From assembly GCA_016707605.1 (NCBI GenBank), contig JADJHJ010000026.1:1-64000 (forward strand): DNA of 64,000 nucleotides. The letters are read 5' to 3'. Source of the DNA: Candidatus Promineofilum glycogenicum (GTDB taxonomy: Bacteria > Chloroflexota > Anaerolineae > Promineifilales > Promineifilaceae). How positions within the stretch are numbered: position 1 is the first letter of the stretch; the number at the start of each line of letters is the position of its first letter. The notes below the pieces were generated by a model, which saw nothing but the letters and a program-made list of their open reading frames with translations, did not search any database and was not told the origin of the DNA. Below are positions 42,027 to 50,110 of the stretch, one piece after another. A program made the translations under genes and the position numbers.

Positions 42027-44424
42027 TCATAAGTCCGCTCGTATGTAGGCTAAACGAGAAACCCAAGCGACCGTCTGCTCCACCAACTGCTCGCGGAACA
42101 ACTTCTCCACCTTCCCCACCTCGTCCGCCGACAGCCCGCCCACCAGCAACCGCTCGCCATAACTCAACCGCGCTCTGGTTCCCTCTCCCCTTGGGAGAGG
42201 GTTAGGGAGAGGGTCTCTGGCCCCCTCCTCCAAAGGGGGAGGGTTAGGGAGAGGGTCTTTGCCCGCGCCCTCCCCTAACCCCTCCCGAGGGGAGGGGGAC
42301 AGAACCGGAAACCACCGCTCCAAATGTCCCCCCGTAATCCGCCGTTCTTCCGTCTGCGTCTCCACCGTCACCCGCACGTCCATCAGCCCGGCCCCCTCCA
42401 GCGCCGCGCGCAAATCGTCGGCGTCCCAGTTCACCAGCGGGTCGGCCGCGTCGGTGTAGATGGCCTCTTCGGCGGCCACGACCTTCTCGCGCAGCGCCGT
42501 CGCCCGGCCCCAGGCGATCAACTCATAGAGCCGCTGCGTGTGGCGCGGGATGGATTGCGATAGGACGACACGGCCGCCCGGCAACAGCCGCGCCGCCAGG
42601 CTGGCAACAAGACCAGAAGAACCACAGTTGGGTCCCGCCCGGTTGCCTCCCCCCGGGGCGGGGGGGTGGGGTCCACATCCGTAAAAGGGCGTTGCGTCCC
42701 AGAATGCGGTCAAAACGCACGTCCTCCTCGCCGCGCAGGCTGAGCAGGTAATCGAGTTCCTCGGCCGCGCCGATGAGGATGACCGGCCGCTCCACCTCCA
42801 ACAGCCGGGCCGCCTGTTGCCGCAGCGCCTCGCCGGTCGTCTCGTCGGCCGTCAGCGCCCACACGCCGCCCTCCGGCGCGCGCCGCGCCGCTTCCCAGGT
42901 CAGCAAGCCACTGCCGGCGTTCAGATCGAGCACCAGGTGGTGGCGCTGCACGGCGGCCATCTCGAACAGCCGGTCGCGCAGCGCGGCCAGTTGCCGCCCG
43001 CTGCCGGCCACGGCCCGTTGCAACCAGGCGTCCTTGCCGCGGTTGGTCGGGCTGGTCGTCAACACTTCCAGGTGCGGCTCGCTCTCGCCCTCGACCATCG
43101 CCGCCAGTTGCGCCTCGCGCCGCCGGGCCACCTCGTCGCGGATGCGCTGCTCGTAGCCGATCTCGCCCGGCTGATAGAACACCTTGCCTTGCAGCGCGTC
43201 GGGCAAGTACTGCTGGGCCACCCAGTGATCGCGGTAGGCATGGGGGTAGAGATACCCCTCGCCGTGGCCGAAGCCCTCTTTGTCGCGGTTGCCGTCCTTC
43301 AGGTGGTTGGGCACGTCCGCCTCGCGCTCTTTCTCCACGGCACCCAGCGCGTCGAAGAAGGCGAAGGCCGAGTTGGACTTGGGCGCGGTGGAGAGGTAGA
43401 GCGCGGCCACGGCCAGCGGGAAGCGCCCCTCCGGCATACCGATGCGCTCGAACGTCTCCCAGCAGTTGACGACGACGCCCATCGCCGCCGGGTCGGCCAG
43501 GCCCACGTCCTCCCCGGCGAAGATGGCCATGCGGCGGAAGATGAAGCGCGGGTCTTCGCCGGCGTAGACCATCTTGGCCATCCAGTACAGGGCCGCGTCG
43601 GGGTCGGAGCCGCGCAGGCTCTTGATGAAGGCCGAGATGGTGTCGTAGTGAACGTCGCCGTCCTTGTCATAGAGCACCGCCCGGCGCTGGATCGACTCCT
43701 CGGCCACGGCCAGGTCGATGGCGACGACGCCGTTGTCATCCGGCGGCGTCGTCTCTACGGCCAGCTCCAGGGCGTTGAGCACGCCGCGGGCGTCGCCGTT
43801 GGCCACGTCCACCAGATGGTCGAGCGCCTCGGCCGACAGATCGACGTTGAGCTGGCCATAGCCGCGCTCCGGGTCGGCCAGCGCCTGCTTGGCCACGGCG
43901 CGCAGGTCGTCCTCGGTCAACGGCCGCAGTTGGAAGATGCGGCTGCGGCTGACCAGGGCCTTGTTGACCTCGAAGTACGGGTTCTCCGTCGTCGCGCCGA
44001 TGAGGATGATCGTGCCGTTCTCCACGTGGGGCAGCAGCGCGTCCTGCTGGGCCTTGTTCCAGCGGTGGACCTCGTCCACGAAGAGCGTCGTGCGCTGGCC
44101 GTATAGCTCGCGCCGCTGCTTGGCGACCTCGATGGCCTCGCGAATCTCCTTCACCCCGGCCAGCACAGCGTTGATGGTGATGAAGTGGCTGCGCGTGCTG
44201 TTGGCGATGACCATCGCCAGCGTCGTCTTGCCCGTGCCCGGCGGGCCGTAGAAGATGAGCGAGGAGAGTTGGTCGGCCTGGATGGCCCGGCGCAGCAGGC
44301 GGCCGGGGCCGATGATGTGGCCCTGGCCGACGAACTCCTCCAGCGTGCGCGGGCGCATGCGGGCGGCCAGGGGCGCTTCCTGCTGGATGCGCTGTTGGGC
44401 GGTGTGGGCGAAGAGGTCGGTCAT
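42027..44424 (-). CDS. rarA: RarA (MgsA) ATPase fused to methyltransferase-like domain; frameshifted by repeat
   Basis: RarA is a clamp-loader-like AAA+ ATPase that acts at stalled replication forks. Seen: MRPRTLEEFVGQGHI near 27, Walker A YGPPGTGKTTL near 58, Walker B FVDEVHRWN near 108, sensor GATTENPYFEV near 132. The family C-terminus lies to about 440 (YLPDALQGKVFYQP). After it comes a methyltransferase-like domain (HHLVLDLNAGSGLLTWEAARRAP, then LAARLLPGGRVVLSQSIPRH). A GC-rich repeat at 42630-42675 breaks the frame inside this domain: frame one stops at 42523, frame two runs to 42027. A second, in-frame repeat lies at 42180-42301. ATG 44424 overlaps the upstream NTase stop (ATGA). Confidence 0.88.
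42180..42301. repeat. CCCTCTCC-type repeat inside rarA 3' end
   Basis: A block of words such as CTCTCCCCTTGGGAGAGG, CCCTCCTCCAAAGGGGGAGG and CCCCTCCCGAGGGGAGGGG. On the coding strand it is translated as PLPNPPPLEEGARDPLPNPL. It adds about 40 residues to the methyltransferase-like domain in frame. Similar LPNPLPRGE-type insertions are widespread in bacterial genomes. Confidence 0.85.
42630..42675. repeat. GC-rich hairpin inserted in rarA
   Basis: An inverted repeat with outer arms GGTCCCGCCC and GGGTGGGGTCC-like text and the inner run CCCCCCGGGGCGGGGGGG. It separates NALLRMW from LVASLAARLL in the methyltransferase-like domain and changes the frame. Confidence 0.75.
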
Positions 44425-45251
44425 GGGGCTGTCTCCTCTAGGGCACGCTCCAGCAGATCGGCCACGCCCAACTCGGCCGCGCCCGCGCGCAGGTAGGCGG
44501 CATCGAGCCGGCCCCGTTGCACGGCTAGAACACCCAGTATGTCCTGCCACTGCCTGTCGGAGACGCCGCCACCCAGGCGATACCAATCCAACTTGGCCAG
44601 CACGTCCTCGGCCGAGAGCAGGTAGACGTCACCCTGTCCTTCGTCCGACACCGAACGCTGGACACGCCGCTGAAGCTGCCGGCCATCAAATGGCCGCGGC
44701 GTGGCTACGAACACGTCCACCTTGAACAGCGTCGGCAGATGAATCAGGTTGAAACTGCCCTGCCGCGCGACTGCCTCGCGGATGGTCGGCTCGTCGGCGT
44801 AGTAGTCAGGCCCAAGCGCGGCCAGCAAGGGAGCGACGTGGTCATCCTCCAGCGCGGCCAGCAGGTCAACGTCGATTGTGGCCCGGCCCACGCCGTGCAG
44901 CGCGGAGGCCATCGAGCCGACGACGACGTAAGCCACGCCGAGGCTCTCCAGGATGTTGGTCACGCTGAGCATGACTAGAATGGGTTGGGGCGTCATAGGG
45001 GTAAGCATCCTTGTAGAGCCTAGCGGTATAGCAGCTGCCTCCGGGCCGTAGAGCAATTGCGTCAGGCGACGGCGCGCCTGTTCGGGCGTGTCGTCCGGGT
45101 GGCGCTCGCTCAGGCCAACGAGCATCAGTTGGCGCACGGCCGCGCCGAGTTCGGCGACCATGTCCAGCTTGCGGGCGGGCGGCATAGCGCTAAGCCGGGC
45201 GATGAGTTCGTCTTCAACGGCCTGGTCGGTGTCGGCGAATAGCTGGCCCAT
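44421..45251 (-). CDS. Nucleotidyltransferase-like protein, fused to short N-terminal domain
   Basis: This 276-residue protein has two parts. Residues 1-75 (LIARLSAMPPARKLDMVAEL, QARRRLTQLLYGPE) look like a short helical protein usually encoded as a separate gene. Residues about 85-276 are a nucleotidyltransferase-type fold (YVVVGSMASALHGVGRATID with VDLLAAL, then LSAEDVLAKLDWYRLGG), as in AbiEii-like/MNT-type proteins. An internal AAGGATG near 45012 could also start the second part alone. The stop overlaps the rarA start by ATGA. A leaderless promoter lies upstream (45258-45287). It might be half of a toxin-antitoxin or defence pair, but no HEPN partner is seen. Confidence 0.75.
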   Translation of the reverse strand: MGQLFADTDQAVEDELIARLSAMPPARKLDMVAELGAAVRQLMLVGLSERHPDDTPEQARRRLTQLLYGPEAAAIPLGSTRMLTPMTPQPILVMLSVTNILESLGVAYVVVGSMASALHGVGRATIDVDLLAALEDDHVAPLLAALGPDYYADEPTIREAVARQGSFNLIHLPTLFKVDVFVATPRPFDGRQLQRRVQRSVSDEGQGDVYLLSAEDVLAKLDWYRLGGGVSDRQWQDILGVLAVQRGRLDAAYLRAGAAELGVADLLERALEETAP

Positions 45252-45257
45252 GAGGGG

Positions 45258-45287
45258 ATTATAGCCGTTTATGCGGTTGTGCTGGAA
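45258..45287 (-). promoter_or_regulatory. Leaderless promoter of NTase-rarA operon
   Basis: On the minus strand TTCCAG (45287-45282), 18 bases, TATAAT (45263-45258), then six bases to ATG 45251. Same -35 wording as the promoter at 34242-34270. Confidence 0.65.
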
Positions 45288-45378
45288 GCCGACGCCTATG
45301 CTATGATACGCGGCAGGCTGAGTGGCCATAGTATCGCTGTTAAAGCGATCTGATTTGTCTTTCACGAGAATACCCATT

Positions 45379-45837
45379 ATGAAACTAGCCGAAGCCCTCA
45401 TCCAACGCGCCGACCACCGCAAGCGGCTCGACCAACTGCGCGAGCGCCTGCTGCGCGTGGCCCGCGTGCAGGAAGGCGACGAACCGGCCGAAGACCCGGC
45501 GGCGCTGCTGGCCGAGACGGAGCGCACGGCCGCCGGCCTGACGCGCCTTATCCAGCGCATCAACCGCACCAACTCGACCACGCCGCTGGACGACGGCCGC
45601 ACCATCGCCGACGCCATCGCCGAGCGCGACACGCTGCAACTGCGCCACTCGATCGTCACCGCTCTCATTCAGGCGGCGATCATCAAGCAAGATCGCTTCA
45701 CCAAGAGCGAAGTGCGCTTCCGCAGTAGCGTCGATATCGTCGCCCTACAGCGCCAGGCCGACAACTTGGCCCAGGCGTACCGCGAACTGGACACGAAGAT
45801 TCAGGCCGCCAACTGGCTGGTCGATCTAATAGACTGA
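45379..45837 (+). CDS. DIP1984-family protein
   Basis: This 152-residue helical protein matches the DIP1984 family throughout: it begins MKLAEALIQRADHRKRLDQL, continues with VQEGDEPAEDPAALLAE and RINRTNSTTPLDDGRTIADA, and ends LDTKIQAANWLVDL. The family is soluble, mostly coiled helices, and without a firmly known function (a septicolysin-like label is sometimes given). It starts at ATG 45379, divergent from the NTase-rarA operon. Length is normal. Confidence 0.88.
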   Translation: MKLAEALIQRADHRKRLDQLRERLLRVARVQEGDEPAEDPAALLAETERTAAGLTRLIQRINRTNSTTPLDDGRTIADAIAERDTLQLRHSIVTALIQAAIIKQDRFTKSEVRFRSSVDIVALQRQADNLAQAYRELDTKIQAANWLVDLID

Positions 45838-45839
45838 GT

Positions 45840-45962
45840 TGAAGCTGGTAGCCGTTGCGACCGAGGCGAGTACAACCCTTTGGAGGCGGGGCAAAGCCTT
45901 CACCCTGACGACGTGAGGGGCCACGTCTGTGGACACCCCACGCTAACCGTGTATGCCCAGTA
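45840..45962 (+). other. Structured intergenic stretch, possible mobile-element remnant
   Basis: The 240-base gap after the DIP1984 gene contains a strong stem at 45913-45941: GTGAGGGGCCAC, loop GTCT, GTGGACACCCCAC. Just before it, TTGGAGGCGGGGCAAAGCC is followed by CTTCACCC. The composition and the short frames around it resemble the 3' end of a TnpB-type insertion sequence with its guide-RNA scaffold, but I cannot prove that. No transposase is next to it. Confidence 0.3.
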
Positions 45963-46077
45963 ACGTCACAAACGTATCGGGTATCGCGTAAAGTCATCAC
46001 CAACGTACTGATCGGCCGCCGCGGTGAGGGTGGGCTAGGGGATCTTCAACGCAGCTCTTGAATACATGGAGGTAAAC

Positions 46078-46359
46078 GTGGCAATCCAAGTGAAGCGGGC
46101 GATGATCGACAAAGAGAAGTACAAGTGGGAGGCGGGCGAAGGCGACAGCAAGACCAGCGTCGCCCACGACCGGATCATGTTCAACCGGCGGCAGGGGTAC
46201 GAAGTGATGCCGATGATCCAGAAGGTCGTCAATCACTTCGGCTATGAGACGGAAGAGGACGTGAAGCGGGTCGAGATGGCCATCCGCACCGCCCTGCCCG
46301 GCAACGTGCGCAGCCGCAAGAACGTCTTCAACTGGCTGGTCGCGCACCTTTCAGAGTAA
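46078..46359 (+). CDS. Hypothetical small protein
   Basis: This 93-residue protein starts at GTG 46078 with a strong GGAGGT five bases upstream. It is charged and soluble (VKRAMIDKEKYKWEAGEGDS, then HDRIMFNRRQGYEVMPMI and a helical C-terminus NVRSRKNVFNWLVAHL). I do not recognise the family. The C-terminal half looks like a small helical domain with a conserved-looking NRRQGYEV turn. It is followed by a family C hairpin that may end transcription. Confidence 0.65.
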   Translation: MAIQVKRAMIDKEKYKWEAGEGDSKTSVAHDRIMFNRRQGYEVMPMIQKVVNHFGYETEEDVKRVEMAIRTALPGNVRSRKNVFNWLVAHLSE

Positions 46360-46370
46360 GAGCAAGAGGA

Positions 46371-46472
46371 ACGCGGAGAGACGCGGAGAAGCGCAGAGAG
46401 ACGCAGAGAAGAAATGGTTTCTTTCTCTGCGTCTCTCTGCGTTTTCTCAGCGTCTCTCTGCGTTCCTCTCTA
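46371..46472. repeat. Hairpin repeat, family C
   Basis: Inverted repeat of words GGAACGCGGAGAGACGCGG and GCAGAGAGACGCAGAGAAG on the left, and their complements (CTCTGCGTCTCTCTGCG) on the right. A second copy is at 59915-60016. It lies between convergent genes. Confidence 0.85.
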
Positions 46473-46493
46473 AAAGTCCGCAGTCACCGAAGC

Positions 46494-48344
46494 CTAGCCG
46501 TTGGTGGCGCGATAGATGCCCGTGCCGGTGGTGGCCGGTGGGATCATGTCGTCGTCATCGTCCAGCGCCTCGCGCACGCTGTCCCAACCCTGGCGCACCG
46601 CTTCCTTGATCTCTTCCCAGGTGCTGTTGCCGGCGTAGTCGCCCGCTTCCCAATCCTCGCGGGCCTGCGCCTCGGCCTGCTCCCAGGTGTCGAAGTCGTC
46701 GTAGCGCTCGTCCATGCCCATCACGTAGCCGTGACGGTAGGCCGGCTCATACCAGGAGTAGTCGCGCAGGTTGTTGCGGTAGAGCGTCTCGTAGTGCTCG
46801 CGGTAGCGCGGCTCGCGCCCGGCGTAGTCGTCTTCCATGTCCAGCGCGTCGCGCACGTCTTCCCAGGCGTGGCGGACAGCGTCCTTGAACTCTTCCCACG
46901 TGCCCTCGACCGAGCCGGCGAACTCCGCCCAGCCGTTCTGCGCGTCGCGCTCCACCTCGTCCCAGCTATCATAGGCGTCGTAACGCTCGTCGATGGCCAG
47001 ATTGTAGCCGTAACGATAGGCCGGGTCATAGTAGTCGAAGTCGCGGCTGCCGCTGCCGTAGCTCGTCTGGAAGTGGTCGCGGAACGACGGGCTGAAGCTG
47101 GCGTAGTCGTCCTCGGCGTCGAAGGCGTCCTTCACGTCTTCCCAGCCGCGGCGGATGGCGTCCTTGAAGTCATCCCACGCGCCGCCCAGACCATCGCCGC
47201 GGCTTTCCCAGTCGCGCCGCGCCTCGGCCTCCAGCTCTTCCCACGTCTCGTACTCGTCCCAGCGCTCATCGCTGGCCAGGTTGTAGCCGTAGCGGTAGGC
47301 CGGGCTATACCAGTCATATTCACGGCCGCTGTTGCCAAAGGTCGTCTGGTAGTGCTGCCGGTAGCCGGTCTCGAAGTCGGCGTAGTCGGCTTCCATGTCC
47401 AGCGCGTCCTTCACCTCTTCCCAACCGTGGCGGACGGCGTCCTTGAAGTCGTCCCACGCCCCCTGCGCGGCGTTCTCGCCGCTCTCCCAGGCGCTGCGGG
47501 CGTCGGCTTCCATCTCGTTCCAGGCGTTGTAGTTGGCGTAGCGCTTGTCGCCGGCCAGAGTGTAGCCGAAGCGGTAGGCCGGATCGTAGGCGGCGTAGTC
47601 GCGGCCAGAAGCGCCATAATTGGTCTGATAGTGCTCGGTGAACGCAGGTGAATAGGTCGAGTAGTCCAGATAGCTGCTGTAGCGCTGGCGGTCGACCTCG
47701 ATGTCGTTCTTGGCCCAGGCGGCGGCGTTGGGATCGTAGCCGGTCCAACCGCTGGCTCGCCAGTACTCGGAGCGGCGCTGCACGTCCACCGGCGCATGAT
47801 TATTCATCACGTTCACGGCTTGCTGGGCGCGCTCGTCTTCGGTCTTCACACCAACCAGGATGCTGCCGCGGCGCACGCTCTCGGCGTACAACTCGGCCTC
47901 ATCCTGCGGCACGCCCCAGCTGACCAGCGCGCCGACCAGACCGCCGACGGCCGCGCCAATGCCCGCGCCGGCCAACCCGGCCACCAACGGCCCGGCGGCC
48001 AGCACCGGCCCAAAGCCGGGAATGGCCAGCACGCCCAGCCCCAACAGCACGCCGGTCAGACCGCCAACCACGCCGCCGGTCACTGCGCCGGTGGTCACGT
48101 CGCTGGTCATCTGCTCGCCGTTGGTGGGCGGGGCATCCGTCGTGGCCGCGGTGCCGATCATCGTCGCACCATCGGCGTCGCCGTTGGTCGTGCCGCCATA
48201 GACGCCCGCGCCGCCGGACTCGTCGGTCCATTGCTCGGCGGCCATCAGGCTGATGTCCGCGCGGTCGAAGCCGGCCTGCACCAGATCGGTGATGGCCTGT
48301 TCGGCGTCTTGCATATTGTCGTAAAGTCCAACAATCGTTTTCAT
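46494..48344 (-). CDS. Stress-type membrane protein with four WxxFKxA repeats
   Basis: This 616-residue protein starts at ATG 48344 after AAGGAG. Residues 1-40 (KTIVGLYDNMQDAEQAITDL) match the general-stress-protein 17M/YflT-type domain. A Gly-zipper membrane segment follows at about 95-150 (GGLTGVLLGLGVLAIPGFG, AGAGIGAAVGGLVGALVSWG). After about 230 come four repeats of roughly 95 residues, each with HYQTxYGxSGRDY, AYRYGYNLAxDERYDxY and WDDFKDAIRRGWEDVKDA. The repeats are very acidic and aromatic, with DALDMEDDYA linkers. The combination suggests an envelope or DNA-associated stress protein; the repeat's role is unknown. A small tail-anchored protein gene lies just upstream in the same direction. 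Confidence 0.82.
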   Translation of the reverse strand: MKTIVGLYDNMQDAEQAITDLVQAGFDRADISLMAAEQWTDESGGAGVYGGTTNGDADGATMIGTAATTDAPPTNGEQMTSDVTTGAVTGGVVGGLTGVLLGLGVLAIPGFGPVLAAGPLVAGLAGAGIGAAVGGLVGALVSWGVPQDEAELYAESVRRGSILVGVKTEDERAQQAVNVMNNHAPVDVQRRSEYWRASGWTGYDPNAAAWAKNDIEVDRQRYSSYLDYSTYSPAFTEHYQTNYGASGRDYAAYDPAYRFGYTLAGDKRYANYNAWNEMEADARSAWESGENAAQGAWDDFKDAVRHGWEEVKDALDMEADYADFETGYRQHYQTTFGNSGREYDWYSPAYRYGYNLASDERWDEYETWEELEAEARRDWESRGDGLGGAWDDFKDAIRRGWEDVKDAFDAEDDYASFSPSFRDHFQTSYGSGSRDFDYYDPAYRYGYNLAIDERYDAYDSWDEVERDAQNGWAEFAGSVEGTWEEFKDAVRHAWEDVRDALDMEDDYAGREPRYREHYETLYRNNLRDYSWYEPAYRHGYVMGMDERYDDFDTWEQAEAQAREDWEAGDYAGNSTWEEIKEAVRQGWDSVREALDDDDDMIPPATTGTGIYRATNG

Positions 48345-48366
48345 GTATCGTTTCTCCTTCTGTTTG

Positions 48367-48555
48367 CTACGAGAACACGTAGGTGAAGACCAACCACAAT
48401 CCCGCCAGCACCAGCAGCGCCAACAGGATGAGCACCCAGGCCGGCGGCAGAGTGCGGTTCGGGCGATCATAGACCTTCACGCCGGGGGTCGGCGCGAGTG
48501 GCTGCGATTCGGTGTGCGGCGGAAGTTCGTTGTGGGCGTCGTCTTCCTGAATCAT
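48367..48555 (-). CDS. Small tail-anchored membrane protein
   Basis: This 62-residue protein (63 if ATG 48558 is used) has an acidic, Pro-rich head (EDDAHNELPPHTES) and one C-terminal membrane helix (WVLILLALLVLAGLWLVFTY). AGGAG lies five bases before ATG 48555. It ends 22 bases before the stress-protein start and is probably its operon partner. It could be a membrane anchor or regulator of that protein. Confidence 0.65.
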   Translation of the reverse strand: MIQEDDAHNELPPHTESQPLAPTPGVKVYDRPNRTLPPAWVLILLALLVLAGLWLVFTYVFS

Positions 48556-48724
48556 CATCTCTCCTGATTCGTCCTGTGGGCGAATCAAACGGTTGTATGG
48601 CCGGCGAAGGCAACGGATTGTCGCCGTCGCGCAGCGTAGCCATACAGTACAATGGCGCGCCCTACTTCTCCATAGGCCGGAGGTATAGGTTGTCACACAG
48701 GAGCGATATAAATCAGGGGGTGAG

Positions 48725-49558
48725 TCAGGTAGGTAGAAGGCCGTGGGCGTCTAGGCTGTCGTGGATGGCGTAGAGCAGAACGCCGGCGGCCACGGCCAGA
48801 TTGAGCGAGGTGATGCGGCCGTGCATGGGCAGGCGCACCAGGTCATCGGCGGCGGCGATCTGCGCCGCAGACAGCCCCTCGCGCTCGCTGCCCAACAGCA
48901 GGACCAGCGGCGGCGCGTAGCCGGCGGCGCGATAGTCGCTGCGCCCACGGGCCGAGGTGGCGATCAGCCGGTAGCCGCCCGCCCGCGCCCAGGCCACGAA
49001 CTCGTCGAAGGCGGCATTGACCACCGGCTTGTGGAAGAGCGCGCCCATCGCGGCGCGCACGGCGGCAGGGTGCAGCGCGTCCACACCGCCGTCGAGCAGC
49101 AGCAGGGCCGAAGCGCCCACGGCATCGATGGTGCGCAGGATCGCGCCGACGTTGCCCGGGTCTTGCGGCGCGACGAGGGCCACCGGCCACGGATGGCGGG
49201 CGGCGTCCAACTCATCGAGCCGGTAGCGGCGCGGCCGGGCGACGGCCAGAATGCCCTGGGGGTTGTCCTTGTCGGCTACGCCGGCCAGCGCGTCGGCCGC
49301 CGTCTCATAGACGGGGATGCCCGCCGCCACCGCCCGCGCGACCAGGCCGCGGCCGAAGTCGCTGACCAACCGATCGGGGGCGTAGAGCAGGTACTCGACC
49401 GCGGCTTGCCCGGCTTCGGCCGCCGCCACCGCCTCGCCGACGTGGAAGATGCCCTCCACGACGCACAGGCCGCCGGCGTCGCGCTCCTTGCGCCGGCCTA
49501 GGGCGCGCGCTTGCTTGATGCGCGGGTTGCTGGGGCTGGTGATGCGCGGCGTGGACAT
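48725..49558 (-). CDS. SpoU/TrmH-family RNA methyltransferase
   Basis: This 277-residue protein is a 2'-O-ribose RNA methyltransferase with a knotted SPOUT fold. The N-terminal substrate-binding part begins ITSPSNPRIKQARALGRRKER. The three family motifs are present: DPGNVGAILRTIDAVGA near 135, LLLGSEREGLS near 220 and LPMHGRITSLNLAVAAGVLLY near 240. It modifies rRNA or tRNA; which one cannot be told, though RlmB/TsnR-like members are the nearest. ATG 49558 has no strong ribosome site. Confidence 0.92.
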   Translation of the reverse strand: MSTPRITSPSNPRIKQARALGRRKERDAGGLCVVEGIFHVGEAVAAAEAGQAAVEYLLYAPDRLVSDFGRGLVARAVAAGIPVYETAADALAGVADKDNPQGILAVARPRRYRLDELDAARHPWPVALVAPQDPGNVGAILRTIDAVGASALLLLDGGVDALHPAAVRAAMGALFHKPVVNAAFDEFVAWARAGGYRLIATSARGRSDYRAAGYAPPLVLLLGSEREGLSAAQIAAADDLVRLPMHGRITSLNLAVAAGVLLYAIHDSLDAHGLLPT

Positions 49559-49630
49559 GTCTGGGGCAGCCCCCCGACAGCCGCCGGGCCGCGCAGAGCG
49601 CTGTTCGCTTGGCGTCCTGGCGCGAGGCTC

Positions 49631-49942
49631 TTATAGTTGGAAGCCGCCGCGATAGGGGACGACCTTATAGCGCAGGTCGCTGACGTACTTTTCCAGTTCG
49701 TTGTTGAGATCGAGCCACAGGTCGCTGTCGAGCAGGCGGTCCATCGTCGGCCGGTCGCCACAGACGAAGCCGACCAATCGATTGGGCGCAGCGCCATAGG
49801 CCGTGTGCCAGGCCTCGCTCATCTGGAGGCCCATCGACTGCAACGCCGGCACGTACTGACCCATGATGAACTGGTAGTACTCCTGCAAGGTGTCCTGATT
49901 AACGTCGTACTCCAGTAGTAGCTTCAAGCCGTTCTCGTCCAT
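49631..49942 (-). CDS. Hypothetical small soluble protein
   Basis: This 103-residue protein begins MDENGLKLLLEYDVNQDTLQ and has the beta-alpha-beta look of dimeric ferredoxin-like (NIPSNAP or EthD-type) folds: a first strand LLLEYDV, helix EYYQFIMGQYVPALQSMG, then AWHTAYG and a second half with VGFVCGDRPTMDRLL. This fold call is tentative. ATG 49942 follows AGAGGT at eight bases. It is divergent from the M4 protease gene. Confidence 0.7.
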   Translation of the reverse strand: MDENGLKLLLEYDVNQDTLQEYYQFIMGQYVPALQSMGLQMSEAWHTAYGAAPNRLVGFVCGDRPTMDRLLDSDLWLDLNNELEKYVSDLRYKVVPYRGGFQL

Positions 49943-50110
49943 TGCGCGACCTCTTGACCGCTATTCTAACAGTTGCCAGAGACATTACCACCCGCCTCTC
50001 ACCGATTCTAATCCAGATGCACGCCCGGTTTACGGCAATCGCCCACTTAGTGTACAATGGGCTATGCTCAAGGCGGAGCGACTTGCTCCGCGCCGCTAAG
50101 GAGAAGTTCC

